Notes: generated by a model from the sequence alone, not told the origin. Shown: positions 1 to 9,649, counted from the first letter of the stretch. The stretch: 64,000 nucleotides of DNA from Pseudooctadecabacter jejudonensis (GCF_900172275.1 NZ_FWFT01000004.1:62001-126000); one strand, 5' to 3'. Made by a program: numbers and translations.

Positions 1-144
1 ATCGGCGGCCACTGACGATTGATTTGGCGCGGCCTGTTTGCTAATCACGGGCTGCGCCAGACCTCGGGTCAACGGGGTGCGCATCTTTCGGAGCGTTAAG
101 ACACCATGACAGGGCTTTTGGCCTTGGCTGCGTTTGAGCAGCCC
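1..144. other. window edge, no gene recognised
   Basis: No frame on either strand in these bases gives a recognisable product. Short open stretches running in from the left edge stop within 45 bases on the plus strand. The stretch probably holds the 3' flank of a gene outside the window plus the leader of the small membrane protein that starts at 145. Confidence 0.4.
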
Positions 145-357
145 ATGAAACGTTTTGCTGTCCTTTTGGGAATTGGATCAACAGTGTGCGTCGTACAGGG
201 CTGGACCCTTGCCGCGATGCTGTTCAGCCTGCCCTTTTGCGTCATATGGGCCTATTGCGGCTGGCTGCGCACGGAACCGCAATTGAAATGGCTGAACCTG
301 ATGTTCGCCGCACTTTATATCTACGGGTTGGCCCGCCACATCTGGTGGACCAACTGA
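145..357 (+). CDS. small hydrophobic membrane protein, 70 aa
   Basis: The product is almost entirely hydrophobic, with about three predicted membrane segments (near residues 4-20, 22-40 and 48-64) and a Trp-rich C-terminus ending HIWWTN. I chose the internal ATG giving MKRFAVLLG because it provides a normal positively charged start before the first helix; an in-frame ATG 39 bases upstream (106) would add a 13-residue tail. It resembles short DUF-type membrane proteins common in Rhodobacterales, but I cannot assign a function. It converges on the flavin reductase gene, whose stop lies 4 bases away. Confidence 0.65.
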   Translation: MKRFAVLLGIGSTVCVVQGWTLAAMLFSLPFCVIWAYCGWLRTEPQLKWLNLMFAALYIYGLARHIWWTN

Positions 358-361
358 GGCG

Positions 362-967
362 TCAGTCCGTGGGGCGATCCATTGTGAACGTCTCACGGAC
401 GGTCGCGTAATCCATGTATCCCATGCGGGCCAACGGGGAGAAACGTGTCACATCGAACCGCCCGTCTGTCAGACAATCGTCGCGCAGATGCACGCCTGTG
501 ACTTCACCAAAGACCACGAAATTCGCCTCGCCTTCGATTTTTACGATCTGTGTCAGCTTGCATTCCAATGTTGCAGGCGCGTCCGCGACGAAGGCGCAGT
601 CGATCGTGCGGCAGGCGGCCTTTTGCAGGCCAGCATCTGCGAACTCATCCACCTCACGTCCCCATGGGCCGGATGTGCGGTTCATGGCGTCCTTTTGATC
701 GAACCCCACGATATTGACCGCAAACACCCCCGTCTCACGGATGTTGGCCACACTGTCCTTGGTGTCGCCCCTGTCCGGTTTGGTTGAGGTTGACGCAAAC
801 ATCACCTGCGGAGGCACATAGGCGACAGCGTTGAAAAATGAATACGGTGCAAGGTTGTCCGACCCATCCGCGCCACGGCTGGAAATCCAGCCAATGGGGC
901 GCGGCGCCACGACAGCATTGAACGGGTTATGGGGAAGGCCGTGGCCGTCTTTGGGTTCATAGAACAT
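362..967 (-). CDS. flavin reductase family protein (FMN-binding split barrel)
   Basis: A 201-aa protein of the flavin reductase-like/FMN-binding split-barrel family, which bind FMN and usually reduce flavin with NAD(P)H or serve a partner monooxygenase. The N-terminal family signature PRPIGWISS (about residues 22-30) and the following NLAPYSFFN stretch are both present. The start is the ATG at 967, which has AGGAGT about 7 bases upstream; an ORF extension to 1006 lacks this. It is divergent from the GNAT gene at 1037. No partner oxygenase is adjacent, so the substrate is unknown. Confidence 0.85.
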   Translation of the reverse strand: MFYEPKDGHGLPHNPFNAVVAPRPIGWISSRGADGSDNLAPYSFFNAVAYVPPQVMFASTSTKPDRGDTKDSVANIRETGVFAVNIVGFDQKDAMNRTSGPWGREVDEFADAGLQKAACRTIDCAFVADAPATLECKLTQIVKIEGEANFVVFGEVTGVHLRDDCLTDGRFDVTRFSPLARMGYMDYATVRETFTMDRPTD

Positions 968-1036
968 CGCAACACTCCTGCTCCTTTGGTCATAACCGCA
1001 TTGCAAAGCGTCGAAAACAGCGGTTCAACCAAGTTT

Positions 1037-1522
1037 ATGGAATTGATGCAGGAAATGGCGGAGGACGCGTGGCAGGTGGAGGCGCTGTATGACCTGTGCT
1101 TTGCCCCTGGTCGCAAGGCGTTGTCATCCTACCGCCTGCGCGATGACGTTCCGCCTGTGCCCGCCTTTTGCAGCGTCGTCAAAGACGACGACGGCATCGT
1201 GGGCGGCGCGATCCGGTGTTGGCCCATCCGGATTGAGGATCATGACGCGTTGCTGCTGGGCCCCGTCGCGGTACACCCCACACGGCAGGGGGAGGGGCTG
1301 GGCGGTCTGATGATCCGCGATGTCTTGGCGCGCGCCGAGGCGGCTGGCTGGCCGCGGGTGCTGCTGGTGGGGGATGCGCCCTATTACGAACGGTTCGGGT
1401 TCAAACGCCTTAACGGGGTGGTCATGCCGCCCCCCACAAACCCCGCACGAGTGCTGGGGTTTGGCCCATGGGCCGGCGTGCGGGGCCGGGTGCGAAAACG
1501 GCTTGATGCGCTGCCGGATTGA
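1037..1522 (+). CDS. GNAT family N-acetyltransferase
   Basis: A 161-aa acetyltransferase of the YhbS-like GNAT type. The acetyl-CoA binding motif A is visible as GPVAVHPTRQGEGLGGLMI, followed by LLVGDAPYYERFGF, a stretch typical of this subgroup. The ATG at 1037 (MELMQEMAED) is used because longer forms would run into the divergent flavin reductase gene; the ATG nine bases on is an alternative. The EcsC-family gene follows 31 bases downstream on the same strand. The acceptor substrate cannot be told from sequence. Confidence 0.85.
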   Translation: MELMQEMAEDAWQVEALYDLCFAPGRKALSSYRLRDDVPPVPAFCSVVKDDDGIVGGAIRCWPIRIEDHDALLLGPVAVHPTRQGEGLGGLMIRDVLARAEAAGWPRVLLVGDAPYYERFGFKRLNGVVMPPPTNPARVLGFGPWAGVRGRVRKRLDALPD

Positions 1523-1553
1523 ATTTGGGACCACCGGCCCCCAATTTAGAGAC

Positions 1554-2363
1554 ATGACGCAAGACACCGATACTGCCGGAAAGGCCGACAGCCAGATGCC
1601 CCCAGCCCCGCTGACTGATGCGGCAAAGGCCGAGATCGCGGCCCTCGCGCAGCGGCAACACAATGCAACAGGCGTTCTGATGCAGGTCATCACCTACTTG
1701 GGCGGTCAGGTCGAAGACGGCATGAAAATGTTGCCCGAAGGCGCCCGCGCCCGACTGGATTCCGCCGCCACCCGTGCCCTGCGCGCCAGCTATGATGCGG
1801 CGGGTCGCAGCCAAGGTGGCCTTGGCCGGATGATCGCCACAGACCGCGCCCATAAGGCGCTGGCGTCCGTGTCTGGCGCCTTGGGCGGCATCGGCGGGCT
1901 GCCCACAGCGGTGGCCGAATTGCCCATCGCCACCACAGTCATCTTCCGCGCGGTCCAACAAATCGCAGAACTGCACGGCGAAAACCCGATGGCGCCCGAG
2001 ACACGCGCGCAATGTCTGCACGTCTTTGGCAAAGGCGGGCCGGGGGCGGAAGACGACGGCATCGACACCTCGTTCATCGGCGCGCGGCTGGGCCTTTCGG
2101 GCGCCGCGATCAACAAGTTGATCGGCAAGGTTGCGCCGAAATTTGCCACCGTGTTGGGCCAAAAACTTGCTTCGCAAACCGTGCCAATCTTGGGCGCTGC
2201 GGCGGGGGCTGGCACCAATTACACCTTCGTCAGCTACTATACCGATCTGGCCCATGTGCATTTCGGCCTGCGGGCCTTGGGGCGGATCCACGGGGCGGAG
2301 GCCGTGGCCGATGCCTTTCACGCCGACCTCGCCCAGCTGCAACGCCCTGCCCTGCGCGCCTAA
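1554..2363 (+). CDS. EcsC family protein
   Basis: A 269-aa protein matching the EcsC family by its central Gly/Ala-rich amphipathic region (SVSGALGGIGGLPTAVAEL) and the closing stretch GAAAGAGTNYTFVSYYTDLA followed by HFGLR. The family takes its name from a Bacillus protein beside an ABC transporter, but its biochemical role is unknown. The ATG at 1554 opens with a polar tail (MTQDTDTAGKADSQ); the open frame extends upstream but there overlaps the GNAT gene. It probably forms a unit with the preceding GNAT gene. Confidence 0.8.
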   Translation: MTQDTDTAGKADSQMPPAPLTDAAKAEIAALAQRQHNATGVLMQVITYLGGQVEDGMKMLPEGARARLDSAATRALRASYDAAGRSQGGLGRMIATDRAHKALASVSGALGGIGGLPTAVAELPIATTVIFRAVQQIAELHGENPMAPETRAQCLHVFGKGGPGAEDDGIDTSFIGARLGLSGAAINKLIGKVAPKFATVLGQKLASQTVPILGAAAGAGTNYTFVSYYTDLAHVHFGLRALGRIHGAEAVADAFHADLAQLQRPALRA

Positions 2364-2454
2364 TCTTACCCCCATCTGACGAGAGTTTGATTGGCGCGCA
2401 CCGCGCGGTTTGGGCAAGGATAACGTGTACATATCAGCCAAAGGCCAAACCGCC

Positions 2455-3831
2455 ATGCCCCGCTCCCGTTTTCGTTCGCTCCTTGATGTGTCACTTTTGG
2501 GCCTGGCGCTGATCGGGCCTGCCACGGCGCAGGCCCAAACGACAGATTTGCCTGATTATGTGATCGCTGAATTCGGCACACCGCCTGCCATTCCGGACGG
2601 GGCGCTGCCCCCTGAGCTGCAACGTGCTGTCGCTGTCGTTTTTGTCGAAAGCCTTGCCCAATCGCTGTGGTCCAGCAATCAAGAGGAGGCTTTGGCCGAA
2701 ATCGCAGCCTCCGGCGATCCGCGTCTTGCGTGGTTGATCAGCGATATGATGCGGTTCACGTGGCAGCGCAGTTTTGACGATGCGCTGGCCGCGGCGGCCG
2801 CGGAGTTGTTGGATATCGAATATACGGAATTTCGCCGCTGGGATGAGTTGACCAACCATCTGATCGCATGGGACATCCCCGCCTACCCCGGCTATCTGCA
2901 GCACAAACGCGGGATTTTCACGCATTTTGTGCCCGGATGGGACCGCATCTTCGTGGAAGGCGACATTGACTGGCGCATGGTCAGCTGGGGCGGGGTTCTG
3001 ATCGACGACAGACCCTATGGGGAGGACGCGCTGTGCAACTGCATCCCCGCCGCTGATGACCCTGAAGTAGAGACGGCACAAGAGGCCACATGGCTGGCCG
3101 AAGACGCCATCGTGTTCGGGATCGAAGTGAATGGCGAGGCCCGCGCCTACCCCCGCCAGATCATGGAAGTGCGTGAGATGGTCAATGACACCTTGGGCGG
3201 GCGCGATCTCGGGATTCCCTATTGCACCCTGTGCGGCGCAATGCAGGCCTATTTCACCGACCGTGTCGAAGGGGCTGATGTCCGGCCGATCCTGCGCACC
3301 TCTGGCCTGCTGATCCGGTCCAACAAGGTCATGTATGATCGCGTCACTTATTCCGTGTTCGACACCTTTTTGGGCCGCGCCGTGACTGGCCCCTTGGCCG
3401 AGGCTGGTGTGACGTTGGACCAAGCCACTGTCATCACCACCACATGGGGCGACTGGAAGGCAGCGCATCCCGACACGACAGTGCTGGTCGAGGATCTTGC
3501 CCTTGGGCGTAACTTTGATTTCCGCAACACACGCGATGCCAATGGCCCGATCTTTCCCGTGGGCGACGTGGATCCGCGATTGTCGGTGCAAGACGACATC
3601 ATCGGCGTGATCACCGGATCTGGCCGACCCGTGGCCTTTGAACGCGGGGCAGCACAACTGGCCTTGCAATCAGGCGCGGATGTGACGTTTGACGACGTGC
3701 AGCTGACGCTTGATGCTGGCGGGATCAGGGCCGTTGATGCGGGTGGCGCGGATTTGGGAAGCCATCAGGCGTTTTGGTTCGCGTGGTCACAGTTTCACCC
3801 CGACACCGCACTGTGGACGCCCGAGGGATAG
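2455..3831 (+). CDS. exported DUF3179 domain-containing protein
   Basis: A 458-aa protein with a likely Sec signal peptide (MPRSRFRSLL then a hydrophobic run ending in ATAQAQT, residues 1-28) and a DUF3179 domain in the second half. The domain shows AYPRQIMEVREMVNDTLGG and IPYCTLCGAMQAY, with a CxxC pair, then the FDTFLGRAVTGPLA segment typical of the family. DUF3179 has no proven activity. The chosen ATG at 2455 gives a proper signal peptide; the frame is open upstream to 2410. It ends 172 bases from the convergent ptsP gene. Confidence 0.8.
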   Translation: MPRSRFRSLLDVSLLGLALIGPATAQAQTTDLPDYVIAEFGTPPAIPDGALPPELQRAVAVVFVESLAQSLWSSNQEEALAEIAASGDPRLAWLISDMMRFTWQRSFDDALAAAAAELLDIEYTEFRRWDELTNHLIAWDIPAYPGYLQHKRGIFTHFVPGWDRIFVEGDIDWRMVSWGGVLIDDRPYGEDALCNCIPAADDPEVETAQEATWLAEDAIVFGIEVNGEARAYPRQIMEVREMVNDTLGGRDLGIPYCTLCGAMQAYFTDRVEGADVRPILRTSGLLIRSNKVMYDRVTYSVFDTFLGRAVTGPLAEAGVTLDQATVITTTWGDWKAAHPDTTVLVEDLALGRNFDFRNTRDANGPIFPVGDVDPRLSVQDDIIGVITGSGRPVAFERGAAQLALQSGADVTFDDVQLTLDAGGIRAVDAGGADLGSHQAFWFAWSQFHPDTALWTPEG

Positions 3832-3843
3832 CCAGCATAGAAA

Positions 3844-3875
3844 ACGGCGACGCACCCTCCCAAATGCGTCGCCGT
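3844..3875. terminator. perfect 11-bp inverted repeat after the DUF3179 gene
   Basis: ACGGCGACGCA (3844-3854) and TGCGTCGCCGT (3865-3875) pair perfectly around a 10-base loop. On the minus strand the stem is followed by TTTTC; on the plus strand there is no T tract. It lies 12 bases after the stop of the DUF3179 gene and could end that transcript or act as a back-up terminator for ptsP. Confidence 0.5.
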
Positions 3876-3960
3876 CGGGCCTGCCCATTGGCGGCCCTGC
3901 CTTGTTTGGCAGCTATGCCACCAAGGCTTTGGCCCTGATTTTTCCATCAGCACCATGTGA

Positions 3961-3996
3961 AAGAAACGGCGCGAACGGCAAAAAAGTTTCGCGCCG
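3961..3996 (-). terminator. probable ptsP terminator
   Basis: Seven bases beyond the ptsP stop, CGGCGCGAA and TTCGCGCCG (3988-3996 and 3967-3975 on the minus strand) form a 9-bp stem, followed on that strand by TTTCTT. Position and shape fit an intrinsic terminator. Confidence 0.6.
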
Positions 3997-4002
3997 CACC
4001 TT

Positions 4003-6243
4003 TTACGCTTTGCCGCGCAGATAGTCCATTATCGCGGTGCGCACCGACATTTCGCCCTCATCGCGGGCGGTTTCAATCACCGCTGCGACCTCGTCGAGAT
4101 TAACGCGTCGCAATAGATGCTTGACCGGCCCAATGGACGCGGGCCGCATGGACAAGCTGCGCAGGCCCATGGCGGCGAAGGCCACGGCCTCCACCGGGCG
4201 GCCTGCGTCCTCACCACAAAAACTGACGGGGGTGTTGTGTGCTTTGCACCGCGCAATCAGGGTCTGCAGGAACGTCAGAAAGCTGACGTTCAGCGTGTCA
4301 TAGCGCCGCCTGACGCGTTCGTTCTCTCGGTCGGCGGCGAAGAAAAACTGTTTCAAGTCGTTTCCGCCGATCGAAATAAAATCGACCTCTTCAAAGAAAA
4401 CATCCGGCGCGAAGGCAAGGCTGGGCGTTTCCAACATCGCGCCGATTTCCACCGACTTGGGCCGCGGATGACCCAGGATGCGTTCACGTTCCATCGCCTT
4501 GTCGAACTCGGCCCGCGCCATGCGGAATTCTTCAAGCTGCGCGATAAACGGGAACATCACCGTCAAGGGTCGCCCGTTGGCCGCGCGGATCAACGCCTGC
4601 AGCTGCATGCGCAACACGCCAGGTTTTTCCAGCCCCACACGGATCGCCCGCCACCCCATGGCAGGGTTCGGTTCATCGTTGGGCTTCATATAGGTCAGCA
4701 CTTTGTCCGACCCGATATCGAGCGTGCGAAACGCCACGCGCCGCCCCTGTGCGGCATCCATCACGCGGGCATACAGTGCCGACAGTTCAGCCCGCTTGGG
4801 CATCTGATTGCGCACCAGAAACTGCAATTCGGTGCGAAACAGCCCTACGCCCTCTGCGCCACTGCTTTCGAGTGACGGCAAATCCGCCATCAGACCGGCG
4901 TTCATATGCAGCGACACCACCGATCCACACTGGGTTTGGGCAGGCAGATCACGAATACTGGCATACCGCAGCTGTGCCTCAGTCTGCATGGCCACCTTGT
5001 CGGCGAAAGCGGATTGAACCTGTTCGTCAGGGCGCAGATGAACGATGCCCTGTTCACCATCGACCAGTATCTTGTCGCCGTTCAACGCCTCTGTCGTGAT
5101 GCCCTGCGTGCGGATCACCAGCGGGATGGCCCAGGCCCGTGCGACGATGGCCGCGTGGCTGCCCACAGACCCTTCCTCAAGCACAATGCCTTTCAGGGTT
5201 TTGCCATAATCCAACAGCTCCCCAGGGCCAATGTTGCGGGCCACGAGAACAGGGTTGTCGGGCATTTCGGCCCCGGTATCCGCCCCTTGGCCTGTCAGAA
5301 TGCGCAGCAGGCGGTTGGACAAATCGTCAAGGTCATGCAGGCGGTCGCGCAGATAGCTGTCGGCCTGTTCCATCCGCGTGCGCGCCAGCGATTGTTCCTT
5401 TTCCACAGCCGCCTCAGCGGAGAGACCTTGGGCGATGTCGGCCTCCATCCGGCGCATCCAACCGCGCGAATTGGCAAACATGCGATAGGCCTCAAGCACC
5501 TGTTTTTGGTCCGTATTTACCGTCGTCGTCTGGGTCAGCATGTCGTCGACGGAAATGCGCAAGGTATCTACGGCCTCACGCAGGCGGATCAATTCCGCCT
5601 CTGGGTCATCGGCAATGACATTGGTGACAACCACGCGGGGCTCATGCAGGTAGACATTCCCGCCCGCCGCCCCTTCTTGGCCCACGGCACCGCGAAACAT
5701 GACCGGTTCCTGATGCCGCGCCTTCAGGGCCGCGCCTTCGCCTACAAAGGCGCCCAATTCGGTCATCTCGGCCAGGACCATGGCCACGACCTCAAGCGCG
5801 TAGACTTCATCGGCGGTGAATTCGCGACTGTCGCGGCTTTGTACGACCAAGACACCCATGGTTGTGCCCAACCGCTGCACCGGAATGCCGCAGAAACTGG
5901 AATACCGTTCTTCGCCGGTTTCCGGCATGTACCGAAAGCCGCGCGCGGCAGGGGCATCGGCCGTATTCACAACGTGTTTGGTCCGCGCCACTCGGCCCAC
6001 CAGACCTTCGCCAAGCCGCATCCGCGTTTGGTGAACGGCCTCTTGCTCCAGCCCCTCGGTCGCACACAATTCAAGCGTTTCATCGTCACGGAACAGGTAG
6101 ATCGAACAGACCTCGGCCTTCATCGACGACGCGATCAGACGCACGATTTCGTTCAGCCGCGCCTGTCCTTCGCCCCCCGATGCCATGACATCCCGAAGAC
6201 GGCCGAGCAGTTTTCGGCTTTCAGTCTCAAATCGTTCTGCCAT
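4003..6243 (-). CDS. ptsP: phosphoenolpyruvate-protein phosphotransferase PtsP (enzyme I of the nitrogen PTS)
   Basis: A 746-aa enzyme I-Ntr. It takes phosphate from PEP and passes it to NPr, heading a regulatory phosphorelay in the cytoplasm. An N-terminal GAF domain (about 10-165) is followed by the enzyme I region. The phosphorylated His is His363 in GSHAAIVARAWAIP. LDIGSDKVLTYMKP (508-521) and IGGNDLKQFFFAADREN mark the PEP-binding barrel, and Cys676 in VSFCGEDAGRP is the catalytic Cys. The ATG at 6243 gives the usual length. NPr and the IIA-Ntr protein are not in the window. Confidence 0.95.
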   Translation of the reverse strand: MAERFETESRKLLGRLRDVMASGGEGQARLNEIVRLIASSMKAEVCSIYLFRDDETLELCATEGLEQEAVHQTRMRLGEGLVGRVARTKHVVNTADAPAARGFRYMPETGEERYSSFCGIPVQRLGTTMGVLVVQSRDSREFTADEVYALEVVAMVLAEMTELGAFVGEGAALKARHQEPVMFRGAVGQEGAAGGNVYLHEPRVVVTNVIADDPEAELIRLREAVDTLRISVDDMLTQTTTVNTDQKQVLEAYRMFANSRGWMRRMEADIAQGLSAEAAVEKEQSLARTRMEQADSYLRDRLHDLDDLSNRLLRILTGQGADTGAEMPDNPVLVARNIGPGELLDYGKTLKGIVLEEGSVGSHAAIVARAWAIPLVIRTQGITTEALNGDKILVDGEQGIVHLRPDEQVQSAFADKVAMQTEAQLRYASIRDLPAQTQCGSVVSLHMNAGLMADLPSLESSGAEGVGLFRTELQFLVRNQMPKRAELSALYARVMDAAQGRRVAFRTLDIGSDKVLTYMKPNDEPNPAMGWRAIRVGLEKPGVLRMQLQALIRAANGRPLTVMFPFIAQLEEFRMARAEFDKAMERERILGHPRPKSVEIGAMLETPSLAFAPDVFFEEVDFISIGGNDLKQFFFAADRENERVRRRYDTLNVSFLTFLQTLIARCKAHNTPVSFCGEDAGRPVEAVAFAAMGLRSLSMRPASIGPVKHLLRRVNLDEVAAVIETARDEGEMSVRTAIMDYLRGKA

Positions 6244-6375
6244 TGGGTCCCCACGTCGTCTTGCCGACAACCTAACCGCGAGGCTGGAAGCCCGCAATGC
6301 CTCTGATCGTGACCCGCATCAAAGACTAGACCTTAAAATGTGCCCCGGTCATCCCCACGGCCCAATAGACGACAA

Positions 6376-6813
6376 TCACACATCCATGTCGTAGGTGGTG
6401 AAGGGAATGGGCGCGGCCAAAGTATCGTAAACCTTGCGGGCGCGGGCATTGTCATGTGCTGTGATCCAACGCACGGTGCCATGCCCGTCCGCCGCGGCCC
6501 GCACGCGGACGGCCTCAATCAACGTCTGCGCAGCGCCTGACCCACGTGCCGCGGGAGACACGAAAAGATCATCCAGAAACAGGCCAGTTTGCGCCGCCAA
6601 CGGGCGGGCAAAAGGCCTGATATGGGCAAAGCCGATCAAAGTATCCCCATCAGCGGCCACAAGGCCGTCCACCTCATGCGCGGGGTCCATGATCCATTCC
6701 CACACAAGGGCGCGCATCTGGGGCGTTTGGTCTACCTGATAAAAATCGGCGTACCCCGCATATAGCGCATCCCACGCGGACCAGTCCGCCTGCTCAAGCG
6801 GGCGAACGATCAC
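6376..6813 (-). CDS. GNAT family N-acetyltransferase
   Basis: A 145-aa GNAT protein. The acetyl-CoA motif is LFVSPAARGSGAAQTLIEAV and the C-terminal half has the usual VRWITAHDNARARKVYDTLA stretch. Its start overlaps the lysC stop by four bases (ATGA), so the two are almost certainly co-transcribed and translationally coupled. That does not tie it to lysine or threonine synthesis biochemically. The substrate is unknown. Confidence 0.85.
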   Translation of the reverse strand: MIVRPLEQADWSAWDALYAGYADFYQVDQTPQMRALVWEWIMDPAHEVDGLVAADGDTLIGFAHIRPFARPLAAQTGLFLDDLFVSPAARGSGAAQTLIEAVRVRAAADGHGTVRWITAHDNARARKVYDTLAAPIPFTTYDMDV

Positions 6814-8048
6814 GCTGCTGTCTCTAGCCCGAACGCATCGTGCAGCGATTGCACGGCCAATTCCATGTACTTACGGTCGATCAGCACGCTGACCTTAATC
6901 TCGGATGTGGTGATGACCTTGATGTTGACGCCTTCGTCGCGCAGCGTCTCGAACATCTTGGCGGCCACACCCGCGTGGGACCGCATCCCGATGCCCACGA
7001 TGGATACTTTGGCCACATTCGTATCGGCCACCAAATCGTGGAAGTTGATATCGCCGGCGGCCTTCGCGGCCTCCATCGCCTGTTCTGCGCGGGCGACCTG
7101 ATCCACAGGGCACGAGAACGTCATATCCGTCCGCCCCTCCTCAGAGATGTTCTGGACAATCATGTCCACATTCACGCCCGCCTCAGCCAATGGGCTGAAA
7201 ATAGCGGCGGCAATTCCGGGGCGGTCGGCCACCGAAATCAGCGTCATCTTGGCCTCATCACGGCTAAAGGCCACACCGGCCACGACATTGGATTCCATGA
7301 TCTCTTCCTCCGCACAAACGAGGGTTCCTGCCTCGTCGGATTGTTCTTCAAATGAGCTGAGCACGCGCAAGCGCACCTTATACCGCATCGCCAATTCAAC
7401 CGAGCGTGTCTGCAGGACCTTCGCCCCAAGAGACGCCAATTCCAGCATCTCCTCAAACGCGATCTTGTCCAGCTTGCGGGCCTTGTCGGTCACCCGAGGG
7501 TCGGTGGTGTAGACGCCATCGACGTCCGTATAAATGTCGCAACGCTCCGCCCCAAAGGCCGCAGCAAAGGCCACCGCCGTGGTATCAGACCCACCACGCC
7601 CCAGCGTGGTGATGCGCCCCTCAGGGCTGACCCCTTGGAAACCAGCTACGACCGCCACTTTCATGCCCTCACCGAATTTGGCCATGATGTTGTCCGTGGG
7701 GATTTCTTCAATCCGCGCAGAGCTGTGGGCACTGGTCGTTTTCACCGGCACCTGCCAGCCTTGCCAGCTGCGCGCGGGCACGTCCATTTCCTGCAACGTC
7801 AGTGCCATCAGCCCCGCTGTCACGTTCTCACCGGACGACACGACCGCATCATATTCACGTGCGTCATAGAGCGGCGACGTTTCACCGACAAAGCCCACCA
7901 GCTTATTCGTCTCACCAGACATGGCCGAGACGATGACGATCACGTCGTAGCCCTTCGCGACCTCAACGCCCACGCGTTTTGCCGCGCGTTTGATCCGGTC
8001 CAATGTGGCGACAGATGTGCCGCCGAATTTCATCACCAAAACTGGCAT
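6810..8048 (-). CDS. lysC: aspartate kinase
   Basis: A 412-aa aspartokinase that phosphorylates L-aspartate with ATP, the first step to lysine, threonine and methionine. KFGGTSVA (7-14) is the kinase signature, TTLGRGGSDTTAVA (147-160) the substrate/ATP site, and two tandem ACT domains fill the C-terminal third (from about 265), the usual site of feedback inhibition by lysine and/or threonine. Length matches class II aspartokinases of alphaproteobacteria. The downstream GNAT gene overlaps its stop. thrC, later in the same pathway, lies 3.4 kb away on the same strand. Confidence 0.97.
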   Translation of the reverse strand: MPVLVMKFGGTSVATLDRIKRAAKRVGVEVAKGYDVIVIVSAMSGETNKLVGFVGETSPLYDAREYDAVVSSGENVTAGLMALTLQEMDVPARSWQGWQVPVKTTSAHSSARIEEIPTDNIMAKFGEGMKVAVVAGFQGVSPEGRITTLGRGGSDTTAVAFAAAFGAERCDIYTDVDGVYTTDPRVTDKARKLDKIAFEEMLELASLGAKVLQTRSVELAMRYKVRLRVLSSFEEQSDEAGTLVCAEEEIMESNVVAGVAFSRDEAKMTLISVADRPGIAAAIFSPLAEAGVNVDMIVQNISEEGRTDMTFSCPVDQVARAEQAMEAAKAAGDINFHDLVADTNVAKVSIVGIGMRSHAGVAAKMFETLRDEGVNIKVITTSEIKVSVLIDRKYMELAVQSLHDAFGLETAA

Positions 8049-8109
8049 CGTTTGTCCCTATTTTACGGGTTCGCGCCCCCTTTAAGGGCCTGCGCCGCAG
8101 GACGCAAGG

Positions 8110-9516
8110 TCAGCCCCGCAAAACCGCACCAGGGTTGAGGATTCCACGCGGATCAAGAGCCTGTTTAATCGCCCGCATCATCGCCAGCTTGGCCGCATCT
8201 GCGTACTTTTCCAAATCCGCCACCTTCAGCCGACCGACGCCATGTTCGGCACTGACCGATCCCCCCATCTCGTGCACCAGATCATGCACGCATGCCTTCA
8301 CCGCATCGCGCTGATGCTCATGATCCGCGCGGCTTCGGCCTGGCTGAGGAAAGACGTTATAGTGCAGATTTCCGTCACCCAGATGCCCGAAACAATTGAT
8401 CCTGAAGTCATCGATCTGCGCCAGCAGTCCGGGCGCGCGGTCAATAAAGTCGGGCACCGCCGAAATGGGCACCGAAATGTCGTGCGATGACACCGACCCA
8501 ATGCGCCGGTTGCCCTCCGGGATCATCTCGCGGATCGCCCACAGTTCATCTGCTTGGGCCTGCGATTGGGCGATAATGCCATCGCTGACCAAATCACCGG
8601 CCGCCTCAAACAGTGTCGTCAATGCCGCCTCCGGCGCTTGGCCTTGTCCCATGCCGACCTTCATCAAGACCGACCATTCAGGCGTTTGCGCGAAAGGCGC
8701 ATGATACGACAACTTAGCCTCATCCAGAAAATCGAACCCCTGACGGTGGATCAACTCAAACCCGCTGATCGTCTCACCCAACACATCGCCCGCAAGGCCA
8801 AGCAGGTGCACCGCCGCTGCTGGGGACGGCACCACAAACATCGCCGTTGCCTCCTCCGCAGGGCGCGGCATCAGGCGCAAAGACGCGCCCGTGATCACAC
8901 CCAAGGTCCCTTCCGATCCGATCATCAGATCGCGCAGATCATAGCCCGTGTTGTCCTTGCGCAGACGACTCATCCCGTTCCAAATGGTCCCGTCGGCCAG
9001 CACAACCTCAAGCCCCAGACACTGCGCCCGCGCATTGCCATAGCGGATCACATTCAATCCGCCCGCGTTCGTGGCCAAAAGCCCCCCGATCCGCGCCGAC
9101 CCCTCTGAGGCCAAAGACAGTGGAAACAACCGCCCTGCATCAGCCGCCCGCTGCTGCACATCCGCAAGAATGGCACCTGCGTCGACCTCCATCACATTCT
9201 CATCAGCATAGACGCGACGAATGCGCCCCAACCGCCCCAAAGACAAAACCACAGGCACAGCCCCACCCGCACTCACTTGCCCGCCGACCAATCCCGTTCC
9301 GCCGGAATACGGCACAACAGGTACGCACGCGCCATGACAGGCCGCAACCAGCGCGGAAACCTCCTCAACCGAATCAGGGGACACAACAACACCCTGCCCC
9401 GCCCAGCGGCCGCGGGGCTCTTGCAAGAAGCCTGCCGGATCCGCCGCAAACGCGGCAGCAGGAAGAACAGCTTTCAACTGATCCACAAACTCAGACGTCG
9501 CCGACCTTAGCTCCAT
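8110..9516 (-). CDS. FAD-linked D-2-hydroxyacid dehydrogenase/oxidase (GlcD/D2HGDH type)
   Basis: A 468-aa flavoprotein of the GlcD family, which oxidise D-lactate, D-2-hydroxyglutarate or glycolate. The FAD_binding_4 domain shows VPYSGGTGLVGGQV (67-80), and the C-terminal FAD-oxidase domain has NCFGHLGDGNLHYNV and SAEHGVGRLK, holding the His residues that bind the active-site metal and substrate in this family. I chose the ATG at 9516 because GAAGGAG lies 9 bases upstream. It precedes lysC by 61 bases on the same strand. The exact hydroxyacid cannot be fixed from sequence. Confidence 0.9.
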   Translation of the reverse strand: MELRSATSEFVDQLKAVLPAAAFAADPAGFLQEPRGRWAGQGVVVSPDSVEEVSALVAACHGACVPVVPYSGGTGLVGGQVSAGGAVPVVLSLGRLGRIRRVYADENVMEVDAGAILADVQQRAADAGRLFPLSLASEGSARIGGLLATNAGGLNVIRYGNARAQCLGLEVVLADGTIWNGMSRLRKDNTGYDLRDLMIGSEGTLGVITGASLRLMPRPAEEATAMFVVPSPAAAVHLLGLAGDVLGETISGFELIHRQGFDFLDEAKLSYHAPFAQTPEWSVLMKVGMGQGQAPEAALTTLFEAAGDLVSDGIIAQSQAQADELWAIREMIPEGNRRIGSVSSHDISVPISAVPDFIDRAPGLLAQIDDFRINCFGHLGDGNLHYNVFPQPGRSRADHEHQRDAVKACVHDLVHEMGGSVSAEHGVGRLKVADLEKYADAAKLAMMRAIKQALDPRGILNPGAVLRG

Positions 9517-9565
9517 TCCGCACGCTCCTTCAAACCCCATCCCAAACTGGGCCCGACGCCCTGTT

Positions 9566-9582
9566 TCTTTGGGTCAAAAATA
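9566..9582 (-). repeat. dispersed 3'-border motif, copy A
   Basis: On the minus strand this reads TATTTTTGACCCAAAGA, one of five copies in the window. It follows the 3' end of the RimJ-like GNAT gene and is preceded on that strand by the perfect hairpin GCGCCCC/GGGGCGC (9593-9609). Together they look like a terminator-like unit. Confidence 0.6.
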
Positions 9583-9649
9583 CCTAAATTCCGCGCCCCG
9601 CAGGGGCGCCCCCGCCGTCCGCAGGACCCGATCGTCTGATCGACCCGAA